In this document: positions 46,089 to 55,329 of the stretch, piece by piece | Position numbering within the stretch: the stretch's first letter is position 1 | Layout of the letters: every line of letters begins with the position of its first letter | The notes under the pieces: generated by a model | The model's input: the letters and a program-made list of their open reading frames with translations, nothing else | What the model was told of the DNA's origin: nothing | Databases searched by the model: none | Program-made: the position numbers and the translations under genes | Assembly: GCF_014203895.1 (NCBI RefSeq) | Contig: NZ_JACHJY010000012.1 | Span: 213,283-277,282 of the forward strand | Direction: 5' to 3' | Source of the DNA: Streptomyces nymphaeiformis | GTDB lineage: Bacteria > Actinomycetota > Actinomycetes > Streptomycetales > Streptomycetaceae | DNA length: 64,000 nucleotides

Positions 46089-47485
46089 GGGCGGTCCGGT
46101 CTGCCGTCGCCGTACAGCCAGACGTCCCACAGTGCTCCGAGGTCGCGGCCCGCCACGCTCTCCGCGTAGGCCGTGAAGTCGTCCGTGGAGGCGTTCGCGT
46201 GGCGGTACTTGGCGGCCCAGCCGCGCAGGATCTCGTCGAAGACGCGGTCGCCGACCGTCTCGCGCAGCGTGTGCAGGACCATCGCGCCCCGCTGGTACAC
46301 GGGCGGGTCGAACAGGTTCTCCGCGGTGGGCGGAGCGGCCGGCGGGAAGGCCCAGTTGGCGTCCTGGGCGAAGGCCCGCTCGAAGTGGGTGCGCGCGGGC
46401 ACGTGCTCGTACTCCTCGTCGTACAGCCACTCGGCGTACGTGGCGAAGCCCTCGTTCAGCCAGATGTCCCGCCAGCTCGCGAGCGTGACCGAGTTGCCGA
46501 ACCACTGGTGGGCCTGCTCGTGGACGAGGGTCGTCCGGTCGAAGGACCCGGCCGGGAAGACGGGCCGGGTCTGGGTCTCCAGGGCGTAGCCGAGGGTCCC
46601 GTCCTTGGTGACGAGGGCGCCGGCGGCGGAGAAGGGGTACGGGCCGAACCGCTTCACCTGGCGGGCGAGGATCCCGGGGACCTCGCCCCGCAGTGCGGCG
46701 CTGCCGGCCGCGACGGGGGCCTCGGCGGCGGTGAGGACGGGCACGGCGCCGAGAGCGGTGGCGCTCGCCGTCTCGTAGTGGCCGACGGCGACGGTCGCGA
46801 GGTAGCTCGCCATGGGTTCGGCCGTGTGCCAGACCGTGGTGACGCGTCCGCCCGGCTCGGTCCTGGTCGCGGTCCTGACGCCGTTGGAGAGGCCGTCGAG
46901 GCCGGCGGGGAGGGTGAGCGCGAGGTCGTAGGTCGCCTTGTCGGAGGGGTGGTGGTTGCCGGGGAACCAGGTCATGGAACCGGCCGGCTCGCCGACGGCG
47001 ACCGCGCCGTCCGCCGTGCGCAGCCAGCCCTCCTTGGAGCCGTCGGCGTCCGTGAGCGGCTCGGGCACGCCCGTGTAGGTGACGGTGGCCCGGAACTCCT
47101 TCCCCTCGGGGATGTCGTCGCGCGGGCGGAGGGTGAGCTCGTTCCCGGCGCGGTTGTACGCGGCGGGGGCGCCGTCGACGGTGGCGCGGCGCACGGTGAG
47201 GCCGGCCAGGTCGAGGTCGAAGGCGCTGAGGTCCTGGGTGGCGCGGGCGGTGATCTCGGCGGTGCCGTCGAGGCGGCCGGAGGCGGGGTCGTAGGCGAGG
47301 GTCAGGCCGTAGTGGCCGACGTCGTAGCCGCCGTTGCCGAGCTTCGGGAACAACGGGTCGCGCAGCCCGGCGGCCCCGGGGGTGCCGCGGACGCCACCGG
47401 CCCCGGTGCAGCCGCCCGCGAGCAGCGCGAGGGACGTGAGGGCCGCGGCGAGGGCGGCGATTCCGGTCCGGCTGCGCTGTGACAC
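46085..47485 (-). CDS. M1-family metallopeptidase lipoprotein
   Basis: A 466-residue exported aminopeptidase-like enzyme. The signal ends with a lipobox (LLAGGC), so it is membrane-anchored outside the cell. The zinc motif HEQAHQWFGNSVTLASWRDIWLNEGFATYAEWLY provides HExxH and the distant Glu. The usual N-terminal GAMEN-type exopeptidase motif is replaced by GYALETQ. It lacks the large C-terminal domain of PepN, as expected for the short secreted group. The GTG at 47485 is used. Confidence 0.9.
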   Translation of the reverse strand: MSQRSRTGIAALAAALTSLALLAGGCTGAGGVRGTPGAAGLRDPLFPKLGNGGYDVGHYGLTLAYDPASGRLDGTAEITARATQDLSAFDLDLAGLTVRRATVDGAPAAYNRAGNELTLRPRDDIPEGKEFRATVTYTGVPEPLTDADGSKEGWLRTADGAVAVGEPAGSMTWFPGNHHPSDKATYDLALTLPAGLDGLSNGVRTATRTEPGGRVTTVWHTAEPMASYLATVAVGHYETASATALGAVPVLTAAEAPVAAGSAALRGEVPGILARQVKRFGPYPFSAAGALVTKDGTLGYALETQTRPVFPAGSFDRTTLVHEQAHQWFGNSVTLASWRDIWLNEGFATYAEWLYDEEYEHVPARTHFERAFAQDANWAFPPAAPPTAENLFDPPVYQRGAMVLHTLRETVGDRVFDEILRGWAAKYRHANASTDDFTAYAESVAGRDLGALWDVWLYGDGRPDRP

Positions 47486-47533
47486 GTACCGATCTTAAAA
47501 GGTCAAATACGAAAAAGAGCACAACGAAAAGGC

Positions 47534-47565
47534 GGTGGCGCCCGGCGGGGGATCCGGGCGCCACC
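47534..47565 (-). terminator. Terminator after hbpS
   Basis: GGTGGCGCCCGG and CCGGGCGCCACC pair around an 8-nt loop. On the minus strand a T-rich tail (TTTTCGTT, then CTTTTTC) follows, 16 bp after the hbpS stop. Confidence 0.85.
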
Positions 47566-47580
47566 ACCAGCTGGGGGGTG

Positions 47581-48117
47581 TTACTTCGCGAGGGAGGCGA
47601 CGCCGGCCTGCGCGAACTTCTCGTCCAGGTCGCCGGAGGGGGCGCCGGCGACGCCGATGCCCGCGATCGGGGCGCCCTTGGCGGTGACGGGGGCGCCACC
47701 GGCGAGGAAGAGGGTGCCGGGGATGTCCTTCAGGGTCGGCGCGTTGGCGAGACGGCCCGCGAGGACGGAGGTCGGGGCGTTCCAGGAGACGGCGGTGTAC
47801 GCCTTCTTCACGGCCGACTCGTAGGACTGCGGGCCGGCGCCGTCGCCGCGCAGGGTGACGACGGTGTTGCCGTTGCGGTCCACGACGGCGACCGACACCC
47901 GCTGGTTCTCCTGCTCGGCGGCGTCGAGGGTCGCCTGCGCGGCCTTGGTGGCGGCCTCGACCGTCAGGTGCGTCGTCTGCATCGTGTTGTCGTTCACCGC
48001 GTCGGCCATGACGGCGGCGGGAGCGGCGGCCGGGGCGGCGGCGTTCGCGGAGACCACGCCGAAGGTACCGGCGGCGACGACAGCGGCGGCGGTGGCACCG
48101 AGGAGGATCTTCTTCAT
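47581..48117 (-). CDS. hbpS: Extracellular haem-binding redox sensor HbpS
   Basis: A 178-residue exported GlcG/HbpS protein. The signal peptide is MKKILLGATAAAVVAAGTFGVVSANAAA. The fold blocks are LTVEAATKAAQATLDAAEQENQRVSVAVVDRNGNTVVTLRGDGAG, SYESAVKKAYTAVSWNAPT and GAPVTAKGAPIAGIGVAGAPSG. In S. reticuli HbpS binds haem, degrades it under oxidative stress and controls the SenS kinase. Here it is divergent from the kinase gene, the same arrangement. A terminator with T-tail follows. Confidence 0.92.
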   Translation of the reverse strand: MKKILLGATAAAVVAAGTFGVVSANAAAPAAAPAAVMADAVNDNTMQTTHLTVEAATKAAQATLDAAEQENQRVSVAVVDRNGNTVVTLRGDGAGPQSYESAVKKAYTAVSWNAPTSVLAGRLANAPTLKDIPGTLFLAGGAPVTAKGAPIAGIGVAGAPSGDLDEKFAQAGVASLAK

Positions 48118-48367
48118 GAGGGACTCCGTGGAGGTGAAGAGGAACAGGGAAGAGGAAAACCTGCGAGCGGTTCGTTCCTTCGCTCTGCCTCGATCCTCCG
48201 GCCGGAACCGGCGCCCACCGGTCCACGGTCCGGCTGCCCTCCGCGCGCACACCGGACGACGGGTCTGTCAGCCGATCGGTTGATGCCACCCTGGTCCCAC
48301 CGGGCCACCATGGACGGATACACCCAGGTCAGACGGGCCCAGGTCAGCACGGCAGGGAGGCGGCACG

Positions 48368-49579
48368 GTGACCCGGCCAACAGAACACGACCCGGACGCC
48401 CGCCGGCCGGCACGGATCGGCCCCGCAGAACACGACCCCGACGCCCGCTGGCTCGCGCGGGTCATGCACATCGCGTTCTTCCTGCTGCTCGGCGCCTCCC
48501 TCGCCCGCTTCCTGCTGCGGCACGACTGGGAGGCCCGCAGCCCCTGGATCATCGCCCTCACCGGCGCGCTCGCCTCCCTCTACCTGCTCGGGCCCGTGCT
48601 CGGCACCCGCGCCACCCCGCGCCGGATCGCCTGGCTGGGCACGGTCGTCGCCGTCTGGGTCGTCCTCGTCGTCCTCGCGCCCAGCTTCGCCTGGTGCGCG
48701 GTGCCCCTCTTCTACACGGGCCTGCGCACCCTCCCGCCGCGCGCCGCGCTCGGCCTGGTCGCCCTGCTCACCGCGTTCGTGGTCTTCGCGCAGGTCCAGC
48801 TGTCACACGGCGGCTGGGACCCGAACCTGATCGTCGCCCCGCCGGCCGTCGCCGCCCTCGCCACCGGCGTCTTCGTGTACTCCGACCGGCAGGCCGCCCG
48901 GCAGCGGGCGCTCATCGACGACCTGATCCGCACCCGGCGCGAACTCGCCGCGATCGAACGCCGCGAGGGCACCCTCGCGGAGCGCCAGCGGCTCTCCATG
49001 GAGATCCACGACACCCTCGCGCAGGGCCTGTCCAGCCAGCAGATGCTGCTCCAGGCCGCCGACCGGCTGTGGGACGGCGACCCGGGCACCGCCCGCCGGC
49101 ACGTCCGCACCGCCGAGTCCATCGCCGAACGCAACCTCGCCGAGGCCCGCCGCTTCGTGCAGGACCTCGCGCCCGCCGACCTCGCCGGGGGCGGCGGCCT
49201 GGAGGAGGCCCTGCGCGGGCTCGCCGCCCGCGAGTCGGCGGCCTTCCGGGTCGACGGCACCCCGGTGCCGCTGCCCGACCGGGTGCAGGCGGCGCTGCTG
49301 CGGATCGCGCAGGGGGCGCTCGCGAACATCCGCGAGCACGCCGGAGCCGACTCCGCCGCCCTGACCCTCAGCTACCTCGACGACCAGGTCGTCCTGGACA
49401 TCGCCGACGACGGCCGCGGCTTCGACCCGGCGCTCTCGCGCGAACAGGCCGAGCGCGGCCACGGGCTGCCCGCGATGCGGGTGCGCGCGCAGCAGCTCGG
49501 TGGCACCCTGACGGTCGAGTCCACCCCGGGCGAGGGCACGGTGCTCTCCGCCGCGATCCCGCTCTCCCTGGAGTCCTGA
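48368..49579 (+). CDS. senS: Sensor histidine kinase SenS
   Basis: A 403-residue membrane kinase with about five helices in residues 32-175 (VMHIAFFLLLGASLARFLL onwards), then the HisKA_3 dimerisation helix with the phospho-His in RQRLSMEIHDTLAQGLSSQQ, and an ATPase domain (IADDGRGFDP, GHGLPAMRVRAQQLGGTLTVES). It receives the redox signal from HbpS and phosphorylates SenR. The N-terminal 30 residues hold a duplicated AEHDPDAR-like segment. GGGAGG lies 7 nt before the GTG. The stop overlaps the senR start (TGATG). Confidence 0.9.
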   Translation: MTRPTEHDPDARRPARIGPAEHDPDARWLARVMHIAFFLLLGASLARFLLRHDWEARSPWIIALTGALASLYLLGPVLGTRATPRRIAWLGTVVAVWVVLVVLAPSFAWCAVPLFYTGLRTLPPRAALGLVALLTAFVVFAQVQLSHGGWDPNLIVAPPAVAALATGVFVYSDRQAARQRALIDDLIRTRRELAAIERREGTLAERQRLSMEIHDTLAQGLSSQQMLLQAADRLWDGDPGTARRHVRTAESIAERNLAEARRFVQDLAPADLAGGGGLEEALRGLAARESAAFRVDGTPVPLPDRVQAALLRIAQGALANIREHAGADSAALTLSYLDDQVVLDIADDGRGFDPALSREQAERGHGLPAMRVRAQQLGGTLTVESTPGEGTVLSAAIPLSLES

Positions 49580-50199
49580 TGTCCGTACGGATCCTCCTCT
49601 GCGACGACCACGTCGTGGTCCGCGCCGGCCTGCTCGCCCTGCTCGGCAGCACGCCCGACATCGAGGTGGTCGGGGAGGCGGGCAGCGGCGAGGAGGCCGT
49701 CGCGATGGCGGCGAAGCTGAAGCCGGACGTGGTGCTCATGGACCTCCAGCTCGGCGCGGGCATCGACGGCGTGGAGGCGACGCGGCGGATCGCGCCCACC
49801 GGTGTCCACGTCCTGGTCCTCACCACGTACGACACGGACGCGGACATCACCCGGGCCATCGAGGCGGGCGCGACGGGCTACCTGCTGAAGGCCGAGCGGC
49901 CCGAGGAGCTGTTCGCCGCGATCCACTCCGCCGCCCAGGGCCGCACCGCGCTCTCCCCGCCGGTCGCCAGCCGGGTCATGGACCGCATGCGCGGCGCGGC
50001 GGGCCCTTCGCTGACCGACCGGGAGCGCGACATCCTGGGCCAGCTCGGCCGCGGCCTCGGGAACCGGGAGATCGCGCGGGCGCTGTTCATCAGCGAGGCG
50101 ACGGTGAAGACGCACCTGGGCCGGATCTACTCGAAGCTCGGCGTCGACACCCGCGCGGGCGCGGTCGCGGTGGCGAAGGAACGCCGCCTGCTGCCGTAG
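49579..50199 (+). CDS. senR: Response regulator SenR (NarL/LuxR type)
   Basis: A 206-residue regulator. The receiver has the acidic pair in LLCDDHVVVRAG, the phospho-Asp in DVVLMDLQLG and Lys in GYLLKAERPE. The C-terminal LuxR helix-turn-helix is LTDRERDILGQLGRGLGNREIARALFISEATVKTHLGRIYSKLGV. It is translationally coupled to senS. In S. reticuli the homologue controls anti-oxidative genes including hbpS itself and a catalase-peroxidase. Confidence 0.92.
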   Translation: MSVRILLCDDHVVVRAGLLALLGSTPDIEVVGEAGSGEEAVAMAAKLKPDVVLMDLQLGAGIDGVEATRRIAPTGVHVLVLTTYDTDADITRAIEAGATGYLLKAERPEELFAAIHSAAQGRTALSPPVASRVMDRMRGAAGPSLTDRERDILGQLGRGLGNREIARALFISEATVKTHLGRIYSKLGVDTRAGAVAVAKERRLLP

Positions 50200-50304
50200 C
50201 CCGTAGGGCTGGTCCGTGGCGCCGTTCCCCCGCGCCACACCACCCCCACTGCTACCGTGCGTCGTCATTCGACCGCACGGTGTCATGTCTCAGTGGGAGC
50301 GCAC

Positions 50305-51510
50305 GTGAAGCTCGCGATCGTCGGCGGCGGACCCGCCGGCCTCTACCTCTCGATCCTGCTGAAGCGGCAGGATCCGTCCCGCGACGTCGCCGTGTACGAG
50401 CGGAATCCCGAGGGCTCCACGTACGGCTGGGGCGTCACCTACTGGGCCGGGCTCCTCGACAAGCTGCGGGCGGGCGACCCCGAGTCGGCGGCGGCCGTCG
50501 CCGAGGCGTCCGTGACCTGGACCGACGGGGTCGCCATCGTCCGCGACGAGCGGACCGTCCACCGCGGCGACGCCGGCTTCGGGATCGGGCGGCGACGGAT
50601 GCTGGCGCTGCTCGCCGACCGGGCCGAGGAGCTGGGCGTACGGGTCGAGTTCGAGCACGACATCCCCGGCCCGGACGCGCCCGAACTCACCGGCGCTGAC
50701 CTGGTGGTCGCCGCCGACGGCGTCAACAGCGTCCTCCGCGAGGCACACGCCGACCACTTCGGCAGCGAGGTCGCGAGCGGCCGCAACCAGTACGTCTGGC
50801 TGGGCACCACCAAGGTCTTCGACTCCTTCAGCTTCGCGTTCAAGGAGACCGAGCACGGCTGGATCTGGTGCTACGCGTACGGCTTCAGCGGCGAACGCTC
50901 CACCTGCGTCGTCGAGTGCTCCCCGGAGACCTGGACCGGCCTCGGCCTCGACACGCTCGGCGAGGCCGACAGCCTCGACCTCCTGGAGAAGCTCTTCCAC
51001 GACCTCCTCGACGGACACGAGCTGATCGGCCGCGAGCGCGCCGACGGCGCCGCCCAGTGGCTCACCTTCCGCACCCTCACCAACCGGGTCTGGCACCGGG
51101 GCAACCTCGTCCTCCTCGGCGACGCCGCCCACACCACGCACTACTCGATCGGCGCGGGCACCACCCTGGCCCTGGAGGACGCGCTCGCCCTCGCCGACGC
51201 CCTGAGCGCCCCCGGCGGCCTGGACGCGGCGCTCACCGCGTACGGGAGGCGGCGGCGCGCCGAGCTGGTCTCGGCGCAGAGCGCGGCCCGCTACAGCGCC
51301 CAGTGGTACGAGAACCTGCCGCGGTACATGAGCCTGGAGCCGGCCAAGATGTTCGCGCTCCTCGGCCAGCGCCACTCGCCGCTGCTGCCGCACGTACCGC
51401 CGCAGCTGTACTACCGGATCGACCGGGCCGCCGAGCAGCTGGAGGCCCTGCGGCGCCTCAAGCGCTGGCTCGGCCCGCGGGTGGCCCGGGCGGTGCACGG
51501 GCGCCGCTGA
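50305..51510 (+). CDS. FAD-dependent monooxygenase
   Basis: A 401-residue group A flavoprotein hydroxylase. The FAD dinucleotide loop is LAIVGGGPAGLYLSILLKRQ, the DG motif is DLVVAADGVNSVLRE and the GD motif is LVLLGDAAHTTHYSIGAGTTLALEDA. The variant TYGWGVTYWAGLL and the GDAAHTTHYSIGAGT form recall salicylyl-CoA/anthraniloyl-CoA 5-hydroxylases and VioD-like tryptophan hydroxylases, so an aromatic substrate is likely. No signal peptide. The GTG at 50305 has GGGAG 6 nt upstream. Confidence 0.88.
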   Translation: MKLAIVGGGPAGLYLSILLKRQDPSRDVAVYERNPEGSTYGWGVTYWAGLLDKLRAGDPESAAAVAEASVTWTDGVAIVRDERTVHRGDAGFGIGRRRMLALLADRAEELGVRVEFEHDIPGPDAPELTGADLVVAADGVNSVLREAHADHFGSEVASGRNQYVWLGTTKVFDSFSFAFKETEHGWIWCYAYGFSGERSTCVVECSPETWTGLGLDTLGEADSLDLLEKLFHDLLDGHELIGRERADGAAQWLTFRTLTNRVWHRGNLVLLGDAAHTTHYSIGAGTTLALEDALALADALSAPGGLDAALTAYGRRRRAELVSAQSAARYSAQWYENLPRYMSLEPAKMFALLGQRHSPLLPHVPPQLYYRIDRAAEQLEALRRLKRWLGPRVARAVHGRR

Positions 51511-51523
51511 CCGCCGTACGGGC

Positions 51524-52330
51524 TCAGACGTCCCGCCGGTGGACCGCCGCGAACGCCACCGCCACCGCGCCCGCCGTCCAGGTCGCGTACACGGTCCACG
51601 CCCCGCCCGCGGTCCACGGGTAGTCCACCGGCACCGGCGACACCCCCACCTGCGTGAGCCGCTGCCACGCGCCCTGCGGCAGCACGTGCAGGAACGTCGC
51701 GCCCCAGCGGTTCCGCTCGTCCATCAGGGCCGGCAGCAGGAGCAGCGCGCCGGTCAGGGAGACGATCGTCGTCGCCGTGTGCCGCAGCAGCGCCCCGAAG
51801 CCGAATCCGGCGAGCGCGCACACCGGCGCGAGGAGCGCCGACGCGGCGACCGCCCGCGCCACGCCCTCGTCGCCGAACGCCATGCCGACGCCCCGGCCGT
51901 CGAGCACGGCCTGCGTGGCGGCGAACGACACCCCGGCGACCAGCACGCCGTACACCAGCATCACGGCGGCGAGGACGAGCGTCTTCGCGGCGACGACGGA
52001 CCGGCGGGCCGGGACGGCCGCGAAGGTCGTCCGGATCTGGCCCGTGCCGTACTCGCCGACGATCATCAGCGCGCCGATCGAGCCGGTCGCGAGGACGAAC
52101 ACCATGGCCCCGCCGAGCGTGAACGCGTCGCGCATCGCCCAGATCGGCACGAAGAGCTCCTTGATGCCGTCCGAATAGTGCGGGTAGTTGCGGTAGTCGG
52201 CGAGGGTCGCGTTGAGGTTGACGCCGAGCGCGGCGACCGCGCCGACGGCGAAGGCCCAGGGCGTGGAGCGGAGCGACCACAGCTTCATCCACTCGGCGGC
52301 GAGCAGGTCGCGGAAGCGGGCGTTCGGCAT
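51524..52330 (-). CDS. ABC-2 type transporter permease
   Basis: A 268-residue integral membrane protein with six hydrophobic segments: AFAVGAVAALGV, AMVFVLATGSIGALMIVGEYG, LVLAAVMLVYGVLVAGVSF, VAASALLAPVCALAGFGFGALL, ATTIVSLTGALLLLPAL and WTAGAVAVAFAAV. The N-terminal RDLLAAEWMKLWSLRSTPW and EYGTGQIRTTFAAVPAR are typical of drug/lipid-type exporters of the ABC-2 group. Its start overlaps the ATPase stop by one base (TGATG), so the two are co-translated as one exporter. Confidence 0.9.
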   Translation of the reverse strand: MPNARFRDLLAAEWMKLWSLRSTPWAFAVGAVAALGVNLNATLADYRNYPHYSDGIKELFVPIWAMRDAFTLGGAMVFVLATGSIGALMIVGEYGTGQIRTTFAAVPARRSVVAAKTLVLAAVMLVYGVLVAGVSFAATQAVLDGRGVGMAFGDEGVARAVAASALLAPVCALAGFGFGALLRHTATTIVSLTGALLLLPALMDERNRWGATFLHVLPQGAWQRLTQVGVSPVPVDYPWTAGGAWTVYATWTAGAVAVAFAAVHRRDV

Positions 52331-53313
52331 CAGCGGTACTCCACACTGTCGGCGGTGAGCTCCATGAACGCCTCTTCGAGGGAGGAGGCGCGCGCGGTCA
52401 GTTCGGCGAGCGGAACGCCGAGCCGGTGGGCGAGGAGCCCGACCCGTTCCGCGTCGGTCCCGGTGACCCGGAGGAGCTCTTCCCGCGCTCGTACGGTGGC
52501 GCCCTCGGCCTCCGAGGCTCCTGCTTCCCGCCGTACGGTGGCGCCCTCGGCCTCCAGGGCGTCCGCGAGGCCCCGTGAGGCCGCCGGATCGACCGTCCGC
52601 ACCGTCACGCTCCGGCGGGTGCCGCGCGCGGCGAAGGCGGCGCCGCTCTCGGCCGCGATGAGCCGGCCTCGGCCGATGACGACGAGGTCGTCGGCGGTGT
52701 GCTCCATCTCGCCCATCAGATGGCTGGAGACGAACACGGTCCGGCCCTCGGCGGCCAGCCGACGGAACAGCCCCCGTGCCCACAGCACGCCCTCCGGGTC
52801 GAGGCCGTTGACGGGCTCGTCGAAGAGCAGGACCGGCGGATCGCCGAGCAGCGCGGCGGCGATCCCGAGGCGCTGCTTCATGCCGAGCGAGTAGCCGCCG
52901 ATGCGCCGCTCGGCGGCTCCGGCGAGGCCGACCTCCTCCAGGACCTCGCCGACCCGGCGGCGCGGGATGCCGTTGGTGCGGGCGAGCGCGGCGAGATGGG
53001 CCTCGGCGGTCCGGCCGCCGTGCACGTCGTGCGCGTCGAGCAGCGCCCCGACGTCCCGCAGCCCCCGCGGCAGCTCCCGGAAGCGCCGCCCGCCGACGGT
53101 GGCGGTCCCGGACGTCGGCTCGCCCAGCCCGAGGATCAGCCGCAATGTCGTCGACTTCCCGGCCCCGTTGGGCCCGAGGAACCCGGTCACACGGCCGGGC
53201 CGCACGGAGAAGGTGAGCCGGTCGACGGCGAGACGGGCGGCGGGGCCGGCGAGACGGGACGGGCCCCGGCGCCGGCGGCCGTACCGCTTGGTCAGTTCGT
53301 GGACTTCGATCAT
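52330..53313 (-). CDS. ABC transporter ATP-binding protein
   Basis: A 327-residue ATPase. Walker A is GFLGPNGAGKSTTLRLI, the signature is YSLGMKQRLG, Walker B is PPVLLFDEPVNGLDPEG and the switch His is in VFVSSHLMGEMEH. Together with the adjacent permease it forms a type-2 exporter. Its C-terminal part holds a tandem duplication of 14 residues (EAEGATVR occurs twice). The two-component system divergent from it (53446 on) is the likely regulator, as is common for resistance exporters. Confidence 0.93.
   Translation of the reverse strand: MIEVHELTKRYGRRRRGPSRLAGPAARLAVDRLTFSVRPGRVTGFLGPNGAGKSTTLRLILGLGEPTSGTATVGGRRFRELPRGLRDVGALLDAHDVHGGRTAEAHLAALARTNGIPRRRVGEVLEEVGLAGAAERRIGGYSLGMKQRLGIAAALLGDPPVLLFDEPVNGLDPEGVLWARGLFRRLAAEGRTVFVSSHLMGEMEHTADDLVVIGRGRLIAAESGAAFAARGTRRSVTVRTVDPAASRGLADALEAEGATVRREAGASEAEGATVRAREELLRVTGTDAERVGLLAHRLGVPLAELTARASSLEEAFMELTADSVEYR
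52490..52555. repeat. 42-bp tandem duplication inside the ATPase gene
   Basis: A 24-bp sequence at 52490-52513 is repeated exactly at 52532-52555. The 42-bp offset keeps the frame and adds 14 residues to the C-terminal domain, outside the catalytic motifs. Confidence 0.9.
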
Positions 53314-53445
53314 GCGGACCACGGTGGCCGTCCGGCACCCGTCGCCACATCGGCTCGGCGGCCACAACTCGCAGCAGGGGGTGGCCCGGAGGCGTACGCC
53401 CGCGGGCCGATGCCCCTGCGGACGGCCGCGCCTACGATCGGGGCC

Positions 53446-54663
53446 ATGCCCGCCACCCCGACCGACCGCCGACCGACCGCAGGGCGGGTGCCGGCGACCG
53501 ACCGACCGCACCGCGGGCGGGCGTCGACGGCCCTCGTCTGGGGTGCGGCCGTCGCGCAGCCCTTCCTGTTCCTCCTCGCCGCCCGGACCGGCCCGTACCG
53601 CTCCACCGAGCTGCGGCTCTTCCTCACCGCCGTCGCCGTCGGCCTGACCCTGCCCCTCGCGCGCCGCAACCCGCTCGCGGCGCTCGGGCTGCTGCTCGCC
53701 GGCCTGTTCGCGGCGGCGACCACCCGTCCGGACGGCGCGCTGCTCTACCTTCCGGTGCTCGCCGCCGACGCCCTCGTCGGCCGGATCGCCGCCCTGCGCC
53801 CGCCGCGGATCCTGCTGCCCACCGCCCTCGGCGCACTGGTGGTGCAGATCGGCGCCGCGACCTACACCACCTCCGGTCAGGACGTCTTCGTCAGCACCGT
53901 CGTCGCCCTCGCGCTCGCCCTGCTCACCGCCGGCCTCCTCGGCCGGTCCGTACGCGAACGGCGCGACCACGCAGCCGAGTTGCGCGCCGCGACCGCCGCC
54001 GAGGCGGTCGCCGCCGAACGGCTCAGGATCGCCCGCGAGCTGCACGACGTCGTCGCGCACAGCATCGGCGTCATCGCCATCCAGGCGGGCGTCGGCCGCC
54101 GGGTCATCGACACCCAGCCCGCCGAGGCCCGCAACGCGCTCGCCACCATCGAGACCACCAGCCGGGAGACCCTCGCCGGGCTGCGCCGCACCCTGGGCGC
54201 GCTGCGGGGCGCCACCGCCGACGGCCGTCCCGCGCCGCGCGACCCCGCGCCCGGCCTCGCCGACCTGGAACGGCTCGCCGCGTCCACGGCGGACGCGGGG
54301 GTACGGGTCGAGCTGCGGCACCTCGGCAATCCCGACCTGGCGCTGCCACCGGAGGTCGACCTCGCCGCGTACCGGATCGTGCAGGAGTCCCTGACCAACG
54401 TCGTACGCCACGCGGCCGTGCCCGTCTGCCGGGTGACGGTGGAACGGCGCACCGACACACTGCTCGTCGAGATCGCCGACGAGGGCCGCGGGGCGCCGCC
54501 CGGTGCGGACACCCGGGGCGGCTACGGTCTCGTCGGGATGCGCGAGCGCGCCGCGCTCCTCGGCGGCAGCCTCACCGCGGGGCCCCGGCCCGGCGGCGGC
54601 TTCCACGTCACCGCGCTGCTGCCGCTGCCCGCCGGCCTCCCGGAAGGAACCCCCGCCCCGTGA
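53446..54663 (+). CDS. Sensor histidine kinase (NarL/DesK group)
   Basis: A 405-residue kinase with about five to six membrane segments in residues 28-170 (ALVWGAAVAQPFLFLLAA through FVSTVVALALALLTAGLL). The HisKA_3 helix is RLRIARELHDVVAHSIGVIAIQAGV and the ATPase motifs are IADEGRGAPPG and GGYGLVGMRERAALLGGSLT. TACGAT ends 7 nt before the ATG, a leaderless start. It overlaps the response regulator gene (GTGA). Divergence from an ABC exporter suggests that it senses a compound or membrane state relevant to that exporter. Confidence 0.92.
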   Translation: MPATPTDRRPTAGRVPATDRPHRGRASTALVWGAAVAQPFLFLLAARTGPYRSTELRLFLTAVAVGLTLPLARRNPLAALGLLLAGLFAAATTRPDGALLYLPVLAADALVGRIAALRPPRILLPTALGALVVQIGAATYTTSGQDVFVSTVVALALALLTAGLLGRSVRERRDHAAELRAATAAEAVAAERLRIARELHDVVAHSIGVIAIQAGVGRRVIDTQPAEARNALATIETTSRETLAGLRRTLGALRGATADGRPAPRDPAPGLADLERLAASTADAGVRVELRHLGNPDLALPPEVDLAAYRIVQESLTNVVRHAAVPVCRVTVERRTDTLLVEIADEGRGAPPGADTRGGYGLVGMRERAALLGGSLTAGPRPGGGFHVTALLPLPAGLPEGTPAP

Positions 54664-55316
54664 ACCCCCGGATCCGCGTCCTCCTCGTCGACGACCAGCC
54701 CCTCGTCCGGGCCGGGCTGCGCGTCCTCATGGCCGACACCCCCGACCTGGAGGTCGCCGGGGAGGCGGGCACCGGCACGGAGGCAGTGGCGCGGGCACGG
54801 GACCTGCGGCCCGACGTGGTGGTGATGGACGTACGGATGCCCGGCATGGACGGCATCGAGGCCACTCGGATCGTCACGGCGGGCCCCGGCGCGCCCCGGG
54901 TCCTCGTCCTCACGACCTTCGACGACGACGAGTACGTGTACGGCGCACTGCGGTCCGGTGCGAGCGGCTTCCTCGTCAAGGACATGGCCCTCGACGACAT
55001 CCTCGCGGCGATCCGGGTGGTGGCCGCGGGCGACGCCCTGATCGCGCCGGGGGTGACGCGCCGCCTGATCGAGGAGTTCGCGGCGCGCCCGGACCCGGTA
55101 CGCCGTCCGTCGCGTGGCCTCGACGGCGTCACCGACCGCGAACGGGAGGTCCTCACCCTCGTCGGCCGGGGCCTGTCGAACGGCGAGATCGCCGAACGGC
55201 TCCACATCAGCACGGCCACCGCGAAGGCCCACGTGGCGCGCCTCTTCTCGAAGCTGGACGCACGCGACCGAGTGCAGCTGGTGATCCTCGCGTACGAGAC
55301 GGGGCTCGCGCCGTGA
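54660..55316 (+). CDS. Response regulator (NarL/LuxR type)
   Basis: A 218-residue regulator partnered with the kinase above. The receiver has VLLVDDQPLVRAG, phospho-Asp in VVVMDVRMPGMDGIEA and GFLVKDMALDD. The output helix-turn-helix is VTDREREVLTLVGRGLSNGEIAERLHISTATAKAHVARLFSKL. The GTG start overlaps the kinase stop by 4 bp, so translation is coupled. Confidence 0.94.
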   Translation: MNPRIRVLLVDDQPLVRAGLRVLMADTPDLEVAGEAGTGTEAVARARDLRPDVVVMDVRMPGMDGIEATRIVTAGPGAPRVLVLTTFDDDEYVYGALRSGASGFLVKDMALDDILAAIRVVAAGDALIAPGVTRRLIEEFAARPDPVRRPSRGLDGVTDREREVLTLVGRGLSNGEIAERLHISTATAKAHVARLFSKLDARDRVQLVILAYETGLAP

Positions 55317-55329
55317 CACCATCGGTCCC

